Shown here: positions 1 through 10,921 of the stretch, piece by piece
Layout of the letters: every line of letters starts with the position of its first letter
How positions within the stretch are numbered: position 1 is the first letter of the stretch
Source of the DNA: Setomelanomma holmii
Lineage: Eukaryota > Ascomycota > Dothideomycetes > Pleosporales > Phaeosphaeriaceae
DNA length: 64,000 nucleotides
Assembly (NCBI GenBank): GCA_010015745.1
Contig: ML978190.1
Span: forward strand, 1-64,000
Direction: 5' to 3'
Notes under the pieces: model-generated
Seen by the model: the letters and a program-made list of their open reading frames with translations, nothing else
Told to the model about the DNA's origin: nothing
The model's database searches: none
Made by a program: the position numbers and the translations under genes

Positions 1-280
1 CAGCGTGCTGCGACACGTCCCTGTGGTCGCCTCCCACAGCCGTACTGTCTTGTCGTGGGATGCGGACGCGACCAGCTGCCCGTCTGGGGAGAAGGCCACC
101 GCGCTGACTGACCCGGAATGGCCCTCTAGCGTGCTGCGACACGTCCCTGTGGCCGCCTCCCACAGCCGTACTGTCTTGTCCCCAGATGCGGACGCGACCA
201 GCTGCCCGTCTGGCGAGAAGGCCACCGCGCTGACTGACCTGGAATGGCCCTCCAGCGTGCTGCGACAGGCATCCCAATCT
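1..280 (-). repeat. Near-identical 126-bp tandem WD40 repeats
   Basis: Two complete 126-bp units begin at 2 and 128, and a third starts at 254. Each unit encodes one 42-residue WD40 blade (EGHSGSVSAVAFSPDG ... KTVRLWEA). The two full units differ at about 8 of 126 positions. Four of these differences fall together and change a Ser-His-Asp triplet to Ser-Gly-Asp. High internal identity with variation at a few surface codons is typical of rapidly evolving fungal NLR repeats. Confidence 0.9.
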
Positions 281-2624
281 TTCTCATTCATAGTCAGCAT
301 CTTGACCTTCTCTGGCACTTCATCCACAAAAGATTGTCGTATTAGACTCCTCTCTGGTGCGAACACAAGTGCTGAGCAATATATCTGCAGCGGTGCATCT
401 GCAAGTACGGCCTGGAATCGTAGAACAAATCGCTTAGCATCGTGTAAAAAGCTTCGAACAATGCTTGTAGATGGCTATCTAGAATTTAGCACAGCACCAA
501 GGCAAACTATGGTTAGAACTTACGCTTGTAAGTGCCTGAAGGCTGTCAAGTAAGTGAACGCATTGGCTCGACTCTCTTATCAAACTCATGGCTTCGAGCC
601 AATGGAGAAGGTGCCTCCGAAGAAAGATGTGCGTCGTGTCGCCGTTGGTGATGTTGTGCTGACTTTGCTTAAGATGACTGACCCAGTAGCGACACGCGTA
701 CTGCAGATGAGGTGACAGATTGCTAGCAATTGTCCCCTCATCAATCTCAATCCTTAGCACTCCAGTTCCAGAGAGGTTGCACATATCCTGACGCAGGCCG
801 CTTGGTCCAGACATGAGTTCCAGGCAGCGAGATGCAAGCTTTTGGTGTGTGCTCTTCTCGTTCACCCAGAACGGACTCCTTCCCTGTTTCTGAGGGTCGA
901 CAAGGAACTCTCGAAAAGACAGGTGCAGTAGCCTAATCGGAACATCATCGCTGTTAGGAATACTAAGGACGGAGTGCAAGGCGTCCAGCCGACGCTCAAC
1001 TTGCTTCTGTGGGACTTGAAGGAGACGCGCGATGGAGCCGATAGAGAGTGGGCTCTCTAAGATAACTATGCTACCTACAAGCCCACGGAAGACGTGCAGC
1101 CAATCTTCCTTATCCCTCTCTTCCTGCTCACCAAGTAGTTGGTCTAAGACGGGAAGGTAGGTTCGATCGAGCTGTGAAAAGGTCGCCTTTGGATACCGCA
1201 ACAGCTTGTTCAAGTACTCTTCAGGGTCACCTCCTTTTGTGTTAACATAACGACAGACAGTAGCAGCGTAGATGAACAAAGGCACAGCCAGCTCGACCAA
1301 CGTTAGAATCTGCTGTGTCGCCGGCCAGTCTGAGGATATCATGCGTTCTTTTCGAATCACACTAAGTTCATGCTCTAGGAACAGGCGGATGTCGTGTTCG
1401 ATCGTGCTCCTTGGTACTTGATGGAGGACTAGGTCTTGGTATGTGCCGTTCGGCATCTCCTTGAAGCCGACGCGGATGTGGAGCTCGGGCCGGCTAGTCA
1501 CTACAATCCGTAACGGCACTGGCTGGATGTCCTTTGTGCGAGCAAGCTGCTGAAGGATTACTCGAATGTTTTGCTCTTGCTCGCATTCGTCCAGCGCGTC
1601 TATCACAACAACACGCGCCAACGCCTGCGAGCGAGCCTGCTTTATGTCTAAAAGTGGCTGCAGAATCAGCTTCTCAAACTGTTCTTTTAGGGGCTTATCC
1701 GCGATCTTCGAGTCCTGGTCGAGCGCCTTCCTTATCCCAGGCACCACGCCTGGCTCGTGCAACACAAGTTCGCTAGCAATGGTGGTGAAGAACCGCGAAG
1801 CGTTGCCGCGCTCGCCCTCGCCTTTCTTGAAGAAGAAGCTTGCTCCTAGCTGGCCGCAACTAGCAAACGACTGAGCGACCGTCCGCGCAATGGTAGACTT
1901 TCCCGTGCCAGCCATGCCGGTCAGCCAGAATATAGGTTTGCTATCCTTGTTCTGCGCCCATGTTGTGATGTCGTCCAGCAGCTTAGTTCGTGTGTTTGGT
2001 AGGCACCGTGCGTTGTGCTCTTCGTCGCGGGAGTTGTAGCATGCGCCTTGGGCGATAGGTAGTCCGGCCAGATCTAGCTTTTGATGGAGCTTGTAGGCAT
2101 CTAGAGTTACTAGGTCTAGCTTCTGGTCAACGTCAAGCATTAGATCCCTAGAAGCTGGTTAGTTTCTTTTGCTTGCGCATCACAGATCCGGGTGCAGAAG
2201 CTTACGTCTGATCAACCTGGAGCGCCAAAACGAAGGTCTGCTCATACCCTTCTAAGTTCGAAACGATCTTGTCCACCTGCTTGCTAGTGAACGGCCATTG
2301 TAGAGCTCGCGCTCCAAACCGACTCATGGCTTTGCGGGTCTTCCCTGGATCTAAATTTACCTTTAGGTCTTTCAGCTCCTGAAGACATTGGCTTAGCGAG
2401 TCGAAGAGGCGATTGGTAGTTGAGAAGCGTGCTTTGTGTCGTCCCTCTAATAGCTTCTTGATGTCTTTTAGGATACGCTCGATGTCGCCAACTTTTCTCT
2501 GCACGCGCTCGATGTCGTCCTTCGCTTCCTTGACAGCCTTGGAGTACTGGAAGCACAGCGAGCCGATCTTGGCGGATATGTCGATTACAGCGATGACGCT
2601 TGCTGCGCCCGAAAGACCGTCCAT
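1..2624 (-). CDS. NACHT-WD40 STAND protein (NLR-like), partial
   Basis: The gene continues past the left window edge. Predicted exons are 2624-2206, 2147-524 and 474 to beyond 1, with introns of 58 and 49 nt that keep the frame. The first about 140 residues start MDGLSGAASVIAVID and are helical, resembling the HeLo/SesA-like N-terminal domains of fungal STAND proteins. A NACHT NTPase follows, with Walker A GMAGTGKST and Walker B VVVIDALDECE. After a helical linker containing the HDAKRF...APLQIYCSALVF block come WD40 repeats. Proteins of this architecture (the HET-E/HET-D type) act in the cytosol as self/non-self sensors: WD40 repeats detect a ligand, NACHT oligomerises and the N-terminal domain triggers cell death. 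That role is inferred from the family. I started at the Met of MDGLSG because family members begin there; an upstream in-frame Met at 2708 is less likely. The 3' end is unseen, so intactness cannot be judged. Confidence 0.88.
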
Positions 2625-3029
2625 GGTACGATGCGTGCGATATAGACGTAGTATGCTGGTCGATCGTGGTTTGCAACGTCGTAGGTCAACTGAGCAGCGA
2701 GGCCGCACCTAGGCCGGGAGAAGTACTGCAGTCCATCTTCAGCTGTCGCAAGGCTGAGAGGAGGCACAGCTAAGCGCTGCATCATCACGGGTGTGGGGTC
2801 CAAAAGGCTTCGGAAATACGTTTTGCCGCAATCCGCTTTTCTTTTCCTGCGTTCTCTATAGTTACCCCGCCCAGCGCCAACTCGCAATAACTAGAGGCAT
2901 ACAGGGACAACTGAACGTTAACACAGTTGTAAGTTAATTAACATTGATATGTTATGATTTTTATGAAAAGGTGTCCTTGCAACAACAACGCCTATCTAAT
3001 ACCAGTGACACTTGTGCTTTAACACCGTC
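2625..3029. other. Intergenic, 5' flank of the NACHT gene and 3' flank of the pogo element
   Basis: No coding region is supported here. The right half is AT-rich and contains an imperfect palindrome around 2909-2932 (ACAACTG ... CAGTTGT arms). A similar direct copy of its left part lies near 5200-5216, on the other side of the transposase. These may be ends of the pogo-type element, but no clean terminal inverted repeat could be matched. Confidence 0.4.
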
Positions 3030-4739
3030 CTAATACATTTGTGCTACCGGCGCCTTCCATGGCTCTGCTGCTTCGCCCATCTGCCCCACTAGTTCTGCTG
3101 CACCCGTCTCTAGTACAGGAACTTTGCGCTTGCGACTGCGTTTCACCTTGCCTAAGGATGTTTTCTCCTTTGCAGCACGTTTCGCTCGAGCCTCTTCAAG
3201 GTCTTCAAAGCTTATTACCTTTGCTTTCCCTAGGACCACTGACCTTATTGACCGACGAACTTTTGCTTCTTTGTTTATCTTGATCAAGGACTGATTCTGA
3301 TCCTGAAGCAGGGCACATTCGGCAAACGACACTCGGGCAGCACTCGCAAGCTTCTGTACGTGCCTCTGTAGGCGCCTTTGGCTAACTTCATCAAGCGTAC
3401 GTGCGTCCTCTTTGATCAGACTATGCAATGGTATGAGAGCCTCTGCTGTTACTGGCGTGACAGGCGTCTGGGGTACCTCATCTTGCGCACAAGGGACGAC
3501 CGCTATCTCCTTGGCTCCTGGAACAAACAGTTGAGTAGGCAGCTTTGGTGTATTTCTGAACACTCTCTCTGGGTTAAATGGAAACAACCCAGTTGCAGCC
3601 CACCCAGCTTGTATGTTCCTCTTGGTCAGCGCCCTGTCCCTTGCAGACTTATAAAGAGAAGTAAAATGCTCCTTGCTGATTGTATCAATACCTCCTCGGT
3701 TTAGTCGTTCTACCTCGTCACGATAGGCTGTCTTCAGCGGGGCGAAGGGCCCGACGTCACAGGGCTGGAGCTTGTGGGAGGTGTGAGAGGGCAGACGACA
3801 CAGGATAATGTCTTTCTCAAGGCAAAACTCCAGGACCTCCAGGGTCTCGTGTGTCCCAAAGCCATCGCAGATCAGCACCCGTGGCTTTCTATTAGCTAGT
3901 GCTTTAGTTTGCGGATCAAAAACACGCTTTAGCCACTCTAAGCTGATCTTTGAGTCGTTGTATCCGTTTTCAGAATGCCCGTAATGCCATCCAGGAGTAG
4001 GGTAATTAGTCCAGTTGCTCTGGTGGGTTGCGGCAGGCCAGATTATTAGAGGTAGCAAAGACCTACCGCCAGCGCTTATACACTCTATTGCAGTCACCAT
4101 GGTACGCTTAACGCCTGCGCCTCGGTAATCCCGGAAGTCATCTCTGCCTACAAGAACTTTGACTGAGCCAAGCTTGCTTAGCATGACTCCTGTTTCGTCC
4201 ATGTTGTAAACATTCTCTGACAGTACAGCAGGATCCTGCAGCACCTTCTCTATCACCTCAAACCACTCGGCGATCTTAGGGTATATATTGTTCTCGTGCC
4301 GTTTCCAGTCGATAGCCCTAACCTTTCTCGCCTTGAGTTCTTTGTGGCGTCGCTCGAAGGCCCGAGCCCAGTTCTTGCCTGGTGGCTTGATAGGTTTGAT
4401 CGTCGTAGACCGCCGACGAGCGATGCTGAAGGCTAGCGAAGGTATGTGTTTAATTCGTACAGGGTGCCCAAAACTAGACATTAGTAACATAAACTTGACT
4501 ATGGCTTTCTCTTCGTCTGGGGTCAGGTATTGCTGGCTTTGGGCCTTGAGCTCTATCGACGCTCCACCGTGTTTACGACGATGGAGCGTGGAGCTGGGAA
4601 CACTGCTCTTCTCTGAAATTGCATGATACGGCGCAGACTCGCCTGCAGAGAAGACTTCCGCCAGCGCCTGGCTGGCTCGGTCCATGATCGCGGTGGTGGT
4701 GATGCACAAGGCCAAACCAGCGCCCCTAGGCATCCTCAA
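3030..4739 (-). CDS. pogo/Fot1-type DDE transposase, apparently intact
   Basis: A single uninterrupted frame of 569 codons encodes a Tc1/mariner-superfamily transposase of the pogo/Fot1 branch. An N-terminal helix-turn-helix (ISEKSSVPSSTLHRR) precedes a CENP-B-like second DNA-binding region (WARAFERRHKELKARK) and a DDE catalytic core. Visible catalytic motifs are NMDETGVM, VLICDGFGTHE and LQPCDVGPF; the second and third acids are separated by 35 residues. The C-terminus is basic. A second in-frame Met at 4685 could be the true start. Length matches Fot1-like proteins, and there are no stops, unlike the RIP-damaged relative at 11842-13656. It may therefore be a recent arrival or have escaped RIP. 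Terminal inverted repeats were not identified with confidence. Confidence 0.9.
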   Translation of the reverse strand: MRMPRGAGLALCITTTAIMDRASQALAEVFSAGESAPYHAISEKSSVPSSTLHRRKHGGASIELKAQSQQYLTPDEEKAIVKFMLLMSSFGHPVRIKHIPSLAFSIARRRSTTIKPIKPPGKNWARAFERRHKELKARKVRAIDWKRHENNIYPKIAEWFEVIEKVLQDPAVLSENVYNMDETGVMLSKLGSVKVLVGRDDFRDYRGAGVKRTMVTAIECISAGGRSLLPLIIWPAATHQSNWTNYPTPGWHYGHSENGYNDSKISLEWLKRVFDPQTKALANRKPRVLICDGFGTHETLEVLEFCLEKDIILCRLPSHTSHKLQPCDVGPFAPLKTAYRDEVERLNRGGIDTISKEHFTSLYKSARDRALTKRNIQAGWAATGLFPFNPERVFRNTPKLPTQLFVPGAKEIAVVPCAQDEVPQTPVTPVTAEALIPLHSLIKEDARTLDEVSQRRLQRHVQKLASAARVSFAECALLQDQNQSLIKINKEAKVRRSIRSVVLGKAKVISFEDLEEARAKRAAKEKTSLGKVKRSRKRKVPVLETGAAELVGQMGEAAEPWKAPVAQMY

Positions 4740-5284
4740 CGCAACGACGAGAGCGGCCCGATCCTGAGGCTAGCCCGCACGTGATATGCCGTGGAAAGCC
4801 CGAAAATATGCCCAAAATGACTCGCACGTGATACATCTGGATGGTTCGAGAAGAGCGCCACAGCTCGATCGTTTCTGGCATAGTGTAAAATTTGATACAG
4901 AGCTACATAAGCGCGCTAAGGTGTTCTGCTAAGACACTCAACCTGCCTCTAAGCCTAGAGAAACTCGCATTGTACACTCAAATGGATAAAGTGGTTTCTG
5001 AGTTAAGAGAAATAATCTTATGTAACAAGGCTATTATCTTAATGCACCAACACTCAAAATTCTGTTAATAATTGCGGTTGTGTAGGGGTGTAAAGGTAGA
5101 GCGGGGTTATACGCGGTAGAAAGAACGATCAACAACATAATCAACACTGTTGTAATTTTGCTGCTGTCAACTGTAGTTAGGAGCTTAGATCTACAAAGAA
5201 CAACTCGACGTTAACTGCGACTTTAAGTATTTTAGGGGAAGAGAGTTAGGATGCAAAGATGATGTTCGCGTCCCAGCACACAGG
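4740..5284. other. Non-coding stretch between two transposons
   Basis: No gene is recognised. The sequence becomes AT-rich towards the right and probably includes the right end of the pogo-type element and its junction with the truncated copia remnant. The exact junction is not visible. Confidence 0.4.
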
Positions 5285-7371
5285 GTGTCCCAGCACGCAG
5301 GGAGGGACGTTAGCTACTTAGTAGCTATATACCCGCTCAATCTTGTTGATGAGGCGAGTGATCGCAGGAACGACAGTAACCTTGTGTTGATCCTTGAGAG
5401 TACAGATCTCGTGGAGCTTTGTGTACTCACATACTGCATGCAGTGCCCAAACATCACTGTTGTAGCAGGCTTTACTATGCTTCTAGAGTTGGATAATGTC
5501 GACAATGATGCAGTAGAAAGGGCGGTAAGCCTTGTCGGCTCTAGGATGTCGACTTACATCTTCTTTCATCTTGCCCTAGATGCAAGAGATGCAAGAATCT
5601 GTCTACTGTTCTCCTTTCCTATTTGTGCCTACTGTGAGGCCTATGGTGGAGTCTTTGAGATGCTCAATAGCCTGATAGCTTGGATGACTAAGCAGCTGAT
5701 GGGCTTTCATTGCAGTGACAACTTGAGGTGGCTTCGCTTGAGTAGAAGCAGCTGCTGCTATAGCCTGAAAAGGCTGTGTAGCGTCTTGAGCGTTCAAGAA
5801 CTAGTGACCTCCAACTTATTCAAGATCTATGAAGAGTGACTCATCTTCCTTAAAGAGCGTGTTTATCTTTAAGTTGAAGTAGATCTTCTTGCAACAGCTA
5901 AGACTGAAGATATTAGCTATATATCCTAGGATATATGCCACTTTCTTAAGCGTAATTGAGGCTGTCTTATTGCCCCTTTTTACGTCAAGAGTTACCTCTC
6001 TCTAGGCCTGTATCTGATACAAGTTATAGCCTGCTTGTATAGTATCTTGAGGGGAAGGAAGCCTAATTTGCTTCTAATTGGATCCTGTCTTGTTGCAGAT
6101 GTGGACATCTGATCTAGGGTCTATCACCTATTAGTGCTGCAGCGATTAGGCGTGCAACAACAATGCCGCGTTTGACTGCAATAGTTGCAAGGGTTGCTTG
6201 AGACAGGCTGTATTTGACGCGTATCCGTCAGAGCTACAGTCTGAAGCAGTGTCAGCTTAATAAGCATAACGTGATGCGGAGTTCTTGCGTTTGGCTAACT
6301 CAGCCTTAGCTTTCTCCAGATTGAACGTCTATTGAATGCCTGCATCCTTGTAGGCCTTCTTGACCTTCTTAAGCGTATCCTTATTCTAAAAGGTTTCAAC
6401 AAGCTAAGATAAGGCCTTTGTGCTAGGCTTGAAGTCTTTAAACCTGCCTTCAGCCTTAGGGTTAAGAGTGAAACACTGAAGGACTAAATGATAGAGCCCA
6501 CAGACGCATGTTGATCAGTCCTTCTTCAGGTGATCTCTTAGCTTAGGCTCTATAATTAACAGAGAGGTGAAACTCCCTAGCGTTTTAGTCGTGTTTTAGG
6601 CTGTAGGTGCCGTTTGTTGATAACAGCTGATCAAATCTTGTAGGGTTAGAGTTAGAAAGCAAGCGTTTAATTCGCCTTACTCTATAGCAAGGAACTGCGC
6701 TTGTGCCTATGCCTCGTCTCCTAAGTCCCGTACAGCATAGATGAATCGCCACTGTGCTTAGGTTTCTGTCATCTCTGGCATACTCTCTTAAGCACATTAA
6801 GATGTAATTTGCAAGTATTCGTCTAGCCAGGCTTAAGCGCTCTAGTTCTTTAGCTTCTTCTGAATATCGCTGTATCTGGCGGCAAGCTCTAGCCTGCGCT
6901 GTTAGTCTGTGACCTTAAAGTGCTTTTAGAGCGTTGTAAGCTGACTCCTAGGATCGTCGTGCTCCACCCTATTAATGAGGTGGGCGTGTGACGTCGCGAC
7001 AGTGCATAAGATCTCAAGATTGACCTCACCAATCGCTTTTTAGATTAACTCCTGGCGTCTGGACTTGATTTCCTATATTTTCCAGTGCTCTGATGTAGCA
7101 TTATCAGCTAGCTCTGCAACAGGTGGTGGAGACGGTGTAGCTGAATCAGGGTCGCAGTACTGCCATACGCCCTTGATGGAAGCATATCGTCGTTTGGCAG
7201 CATACCAAGGTGTCTAGTCTGCGAAACCTTAGAGGATTGTAGTAGCATGAATATCTGTGCTGGTGGTAGCTATTACAGCAAAAAGAGCTGCCTTGCTAGT
7301 CGGCAGAGAAAATGAGGTAAAACCTCAGAGTGAGAACTGGTTCTCAAAGCGTTGCGTGATGCAACGACAGT

Positions 7372-7556
7372 AAGCGTGCAGCAACAAGAGGATTGCAGGG
7401 ACAACGTTCACAACGTGTATAGCAATCAAAAGTACTAGAGGCATGAAAATAGCCTTAGTAGAAGAGATATAATCTCAAAAGGTTGCAATAACAGCAAGCG
7501 TGCAGCAACAGGAGGATTGCAGAGACAACGTTCACAACGTGTATAGCAATTAAAAG
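7372..7556 (-). repeat. Duplicated 61-bp leader segment of the copia remnant
   Basis: Two copies, 7372-7432 and 7496-7556, offset by 124 bp, are about 95 percent identical. They lie between the primer binding site and gag, so this is a direct duplication inside the untranslated leader. Confidence 0.8.
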
Positions 7557-7601
7557 AGTGAATAATCTTATTTGAGTATTGCAGCGTGGTGCAGGGATAC
7601 C

Positions 7602-7612
7602 GGGCTTATAAC
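7602..7612 (-). promoter_or_regulatory. Primer binding site, initiator tRNA-Met fragment type
   Basis: Immediately inside the LTR end the minus strand reads GTTATAAGCCC. This is complementary, with one mismatch, to the anticodon stem-loop of initiator tRNA-Met (GGGCTCATAAC), the half-tRNA primer used by many copia elements. The mismatch is a transition (G to A on this strand) and could be another RIP change. Confidence 0.65.
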
Positions 7613-7781
7613 TGTTGGATGTGGGAGCACAGGGCAGGTATGAATGAGGCAGAAGGTTGTTGTATTGAGAGAGCTACTGCGAGCGATTATATACACAACC
7701 AGATGAGTAAGCAGGTGACTAACAGAGTCACGTGAGATGCAGTTCACAGTGTACTGTGTGAACTGAGGTGCCAGGCTGACA
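7613..7781 (-). repeat. 5' LTR of the copia remnant (169 bp)
   Basis: On the minus strand the repeat begins TGTCAGCCTGGCACCTCAG and ends CCAACA, i.e. TG...CA. It includes a TATATAA promoter-like core. It matches the solo LTR at 10476-10644 over its full 169 bp at roughly 75-80 percent by eye. The primer site and Gag relic follow in the right order, confirming it as the 5' LTR. Confidence 0.85.
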
Positions 7782-7942
7782 CTATTGTCGCGCCTGCTAA
7801 GGGCTGTGAGCGTGCTACTGCTGCGGCTTGTAAAGCAGCTGAAGATAAGGAGGATGAGGAAATTAAAGCTTTTAACGCTCATCTTATAAATAACTACAAT
7901 GGCATTGATTAGAATTGCTTAAAGAGGTACTAGCTGCCTCTC
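7782..7942 (+). other. Unassigned coding-like fragment
   Basis: One plus-strand frame stays open over about 40 codons rich in Ala, Lys and Glu (AAACKAAEDKEDEEIKAF) and then stops. It looks like the tail of a mobile-element protein cut by the LTR insertion, but no family is recognised. Confidence 0.3.
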
Positions 7943-9786
7943 ACAACACACAAATACAGGAAAAGTTAGGTCTATCGCCATGGCTATCGCGTCGCCTCGC
8001 GCAGTAACCCAGCCTGTATTTTCTGGGTTTGCCACTACTGCTATCACCACAAAGCCACTGATATTGGCCGCGGGATCTTCAATACTACGGGCTCTATATC
8101 AGCTGCTGCGCGTCACCTCGCAGATGAGAAGCCTGGCCACAGTATACTGGCGCCTGGAAAGACACCAAAGCTGAAGCCAGAAAATAGTGTTTATGGCGCG
8201 TTGATGGCGGGCAAGTTACCCGTCTCTCAAGCTGTTGCTAACCAGCTCAGCGGCTTTAATAATCAGCGCTTTAAGCTCGCAGTTGTAGCATGGCTTATTG
8301 ATTGTAACGGTTTGGGCCTTGCCCAGATCTACTCTAGTACAAGTTGGGATAGCTCATGTGCGGCAGTCTATATATGTAGCTCCGCCCACCTCAGATAGTT
8401 AATTCAGCGCAGTCCCTCCCCTTCTCTCCGTACCGTTACATTGATAATAATTACCCACTTTCTGAGTTCGAAAGGCCAGCTTTTCGACACCTCATCGGCC
8501 AGGTGCTCCTTTGGGGCAAGAAAGCAGAGGCGTACAGCAACGATCACGCCTCATCCGACATTGCAGAGGAGACGCAGCTCATGAAGGAGTGACGACGCGA
8601 TGGTCTATTAGGCGTACTTCTTAGCGTAATCACCTTCATCAAAACACCACAACAGTACGCTCTTTTTAGGAAGTTTCAGCGCCTAGCTTAAGGTGAATTA
8701 CCTGCAGAAAAACAGAGTATACTCGAGCCTGTTAAGCCAGTTGTTACACGCTGGAACTCGTATTACTTATGCTTTGAGCGCGCTGTCAAACTGCAGGTAG
8801 CAGTTAACGCCTACGCAAACGGTCACATCAATTGCATCAAAACTGAAGACGCCTACGCTAGAAGCTGTAACAACCAGCTACCTAACGCGCCTGCGTTGAT
8901 GAGATTAGACGGCCTTAGCGCTGCTAATTGGCAGGTTGTTACAGAATATATGGACGTTCCTGGGCCGCTGAAGGAGTGTACAAAACGCCTCAAAGGACGC
9001 AGTGGGCAAGGCAAATACGGCTCGATTGCTGAGATTATTCCAGTATTTGAGTACATACTTAGAGTACTAGAATCACGACTCTAAAGCTATGAGGACGTTA
9101 TACACGACGTGCACAAGGAAGCGCCCAAAGACCACCTTGCGATCAACCTACGCGCTGCTATCGTCAAGGCGCGTAAGTACTACAACAAGTTCGACCTATC
9201 GCCAGCTTACTACGCTGCTACAATCCTCCATCCTCGCTACAAGTACTACTGCGACGCAATATGGGAGCCTCAGTGGCTAGAGTTGAATAATCGCAATTTT
9301 CAAGCTTTGTGGGGGCAGTACAAAGGCTTACCGAGGCCTCGTACACATACACGAATAATCGCCAACAATATTGACGACGCAATCGATAGTATCGTCGACC
9401 CAGGCGCTGCTAGCAGCAACAAGGAGGATGAGTTTGAGCAGTGGAAGCGCTGCGAGCCATGTGCTGCAAAGGGTAGTACTCACAAAACAGACCCTATAAA
9501 ATACTGGGTAGAGCTGCGCAATTGCTACCCTAACCTCAGCTAACTTGCAATTGACATACTCTCTATCCCAGCCTCGAGCTGTGAGTGTGAGCGCTGTTTC
9601 AGTGAGCTGGGTGACCTGTTAGAGCCTCGCCGACGAGAGATCTCACCTGAGCTTTTGGCAGCAATCCAATGTACAAGGAGATGGAAAAGAGCTGGCCTTG
9701 GCAGCGACGATGAGGTGGACAAGAAGGTGCTCACCGACGAGCAGCTTAACGCTAGGTACGCGGTGGATACATGGGACGATGGCTGA
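7943..9786 (+). pseudogene. hAT transposase pseudogene
   Basis: One reading frame can be followed through several stops. A BED-type zinc finger comes first (VCHYC ... AAARHL, about 8020-8110). The hAT N-terminal block is AVANQLSGFNNQRFKLAVVAWL, split here as AVANQLSGFNNQRF then KLAVVAWLIDCN (8223-8310). A catalytic-domain block (VVTRWNSYYLCFERAVKLQ) follows, then LHPRYKYY. The C-terminal hAT dimerisation domain (SCECERCFSELGDLLEPRRR) ends the frame at 9784-9786. In-frame stops include TGA where Trp is expected (about 8590) and TAA where Gln is expected (about 8690, 9081 and 9541), all explicable by C-to-T or G-to-A transitions. Element ends and target duplications were not located. Non-functional by stop content. 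Confidence 0.8.
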
Positions 9787-10475
9787 GAAACTCAACACTA
9801 GAAATCCTATACAACTTTCCTAATTAGGAATCAAGCCAATCAAGCCCATCAAGCCGGCCGACCCTCCGCAGCCAATCAAGCCGGCCGGCTGGCTTGTTGA
9901 CAAGTATGGCTGCAATGGCCGCGCGGGACTACCGCACACCAGTATGTGGGCTGCGCTTTGCCAGATTTATGTAGAGCCGTGAGACGCAGACAAGGATAAC
10001 AGGGACAGTCTGTGTCTGTGCGGACCTAACTCAACGAAGCTCACCAAGAGAGAGGAAGAGATAAGTTAGGGTTCGAGTATCTGCACGCTCAAAGTCTTGG
10101 ATGTGTGATGTGGAAGGAGGAATGAAGGACTGAGTTGATTGTGTAGCTATGAACGAGGGAAGCTATATATACGTGTACAACGAGAGAGTGTAGGGATAGC
10201 CCTGCTAGCGTGCAACAGAAACTGTCACGGAGATTGTGACAGTGCGCGTTTGCGAGATTGATAAAGTGATCTGAGTATCTATCGTACAGTATGTAGCTAC
10301 AGTACAAACTCTACTGTATATATAGATGTGTGCGAGGGATTTACAGCGCTGGTGCAGGATAGGAAGTATCCTCTCACCGTAGGCAAGGTGCTAAGAGACA
10401 TGCCGCAACCCGTAACAAGAACTGACAACCCAATCACTACCATGACAGTCATTACATTCAAGACAGTAAGCAAAG
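9787..10475. other. Repeat-derived non-coding region
   Basis: Contains several copies of CAATCAAGCC/CATCAAGCCGGCCG between about 9829 and 9895, perhaps subterminal repeats of the hAT element. Around 10100-10240 the minus strand has a TATATATA core with LTR-like flanks. No gene is supported. Confidence 0.4.
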
Positions 10476-10644
10476 TGTCAGCCTGGCACCTCAGTTCACA
10501 AGGTACATGTGAACTGCGTCTCTCACGTGACTCTTTGTCACTCGCTTACTCATCGTGGTTGTGTATATAATCGCTCTCTGTAGCTCTCTCAATACAACAA
10601 CCTTCTACTTCCTTCATGTCTGCTCTGTCCTCTCACATCTGACA
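10476..10644 (+). repeat. Solo copia LTR with 5-bp target-site duplication
   Basis: This 169-bp repeat starts TGTCAGCCTGGCACC and ends ATCTGACA. It is flanked by CAAAG on both sides (10471-10475 and 10645-10649), a perfect 5-bp target duplication. It has a TATATAA core near 10565. No internal retrotransposon sequence remains, so it is a solo LTR left by LTR-LTR recombination. It is in opposite orientation to the copy at 7613-7781. Confidence 0.93.
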
Positions 10645-10921
10645 CAAAGCCACCTCTTGTTGTTGCGAGAATCACTCTACTATAAGAGTTAATGTCATTT
10701 TCTGCTGTCGTATGTTTGTGCTTATGAACACACTATAGCGGCAAAATATTTTCTTCTCCGACAGCTGATAGTATGCTGCCGTAGCGATAAAACAGTTCTC
10801 GCTTCTGTTTTGCTCGCTAACACTCTTAATTAAGCTTCAAGTATCAAAGTAACACCTAACCTTGCGTCTCGTGCTGAAACTAACGAGGGCGCAGGCAAGA
10901 CGGCAAAGCATTAACTAGGAT

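Larger units (their letters stand above)
5285..7612 (-). mobile_element. Truncated, mutated Ty1/copia retrotransposon internal region
   Basis: Reading the minus strand from the LTR at 7781 leftwards gives copia polyprotein pieces in the correct order. A Gag segment lies near 7200-6790 (ASIKGVWQYCDPDS, then LTTL*KHFKVTD), broken by several TAG/TAA codons where Gln is expected. A GAG-pre-integrase block lies near 5700-5610 (HQLLSHPSYQAIEHL). An integrase segment lies near 5480-5340 (HAVCEYTKLHEICTL ... LINKIERVY). Reverse transcriptase, RNase H and the 3' LTR are missing, so the element is truncated at its left side. Stop codons fit C-to-T change at CpA, as expected from RIP. No functional product is expected. 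Confidence 0.8.

Noticed and set aside
2902..5235. Possible terminal inverted repeats for the pogo-type element
   Set aside because: The similar sequences on the two sides (ACAACTGAACGTTAAC and ACAACTCGACGTTAAC) are direct rather than inverted and no TA-flanked inverted pair could be matched.
5285..5839. 184-codon plus-strand frame
   Set aside because: The opposite strand contains recognisable copia integrase and pre-integrase blocks, so the plus-strand frame is an antisense shadow.
9829..9900. Short CAATCAAGCC repeats as a possible CRISPR-like array
   Set aside because: Units are only about 10 bp with irregular spacing in a eukaryotic genome; more likely subterminal transposon repeats.
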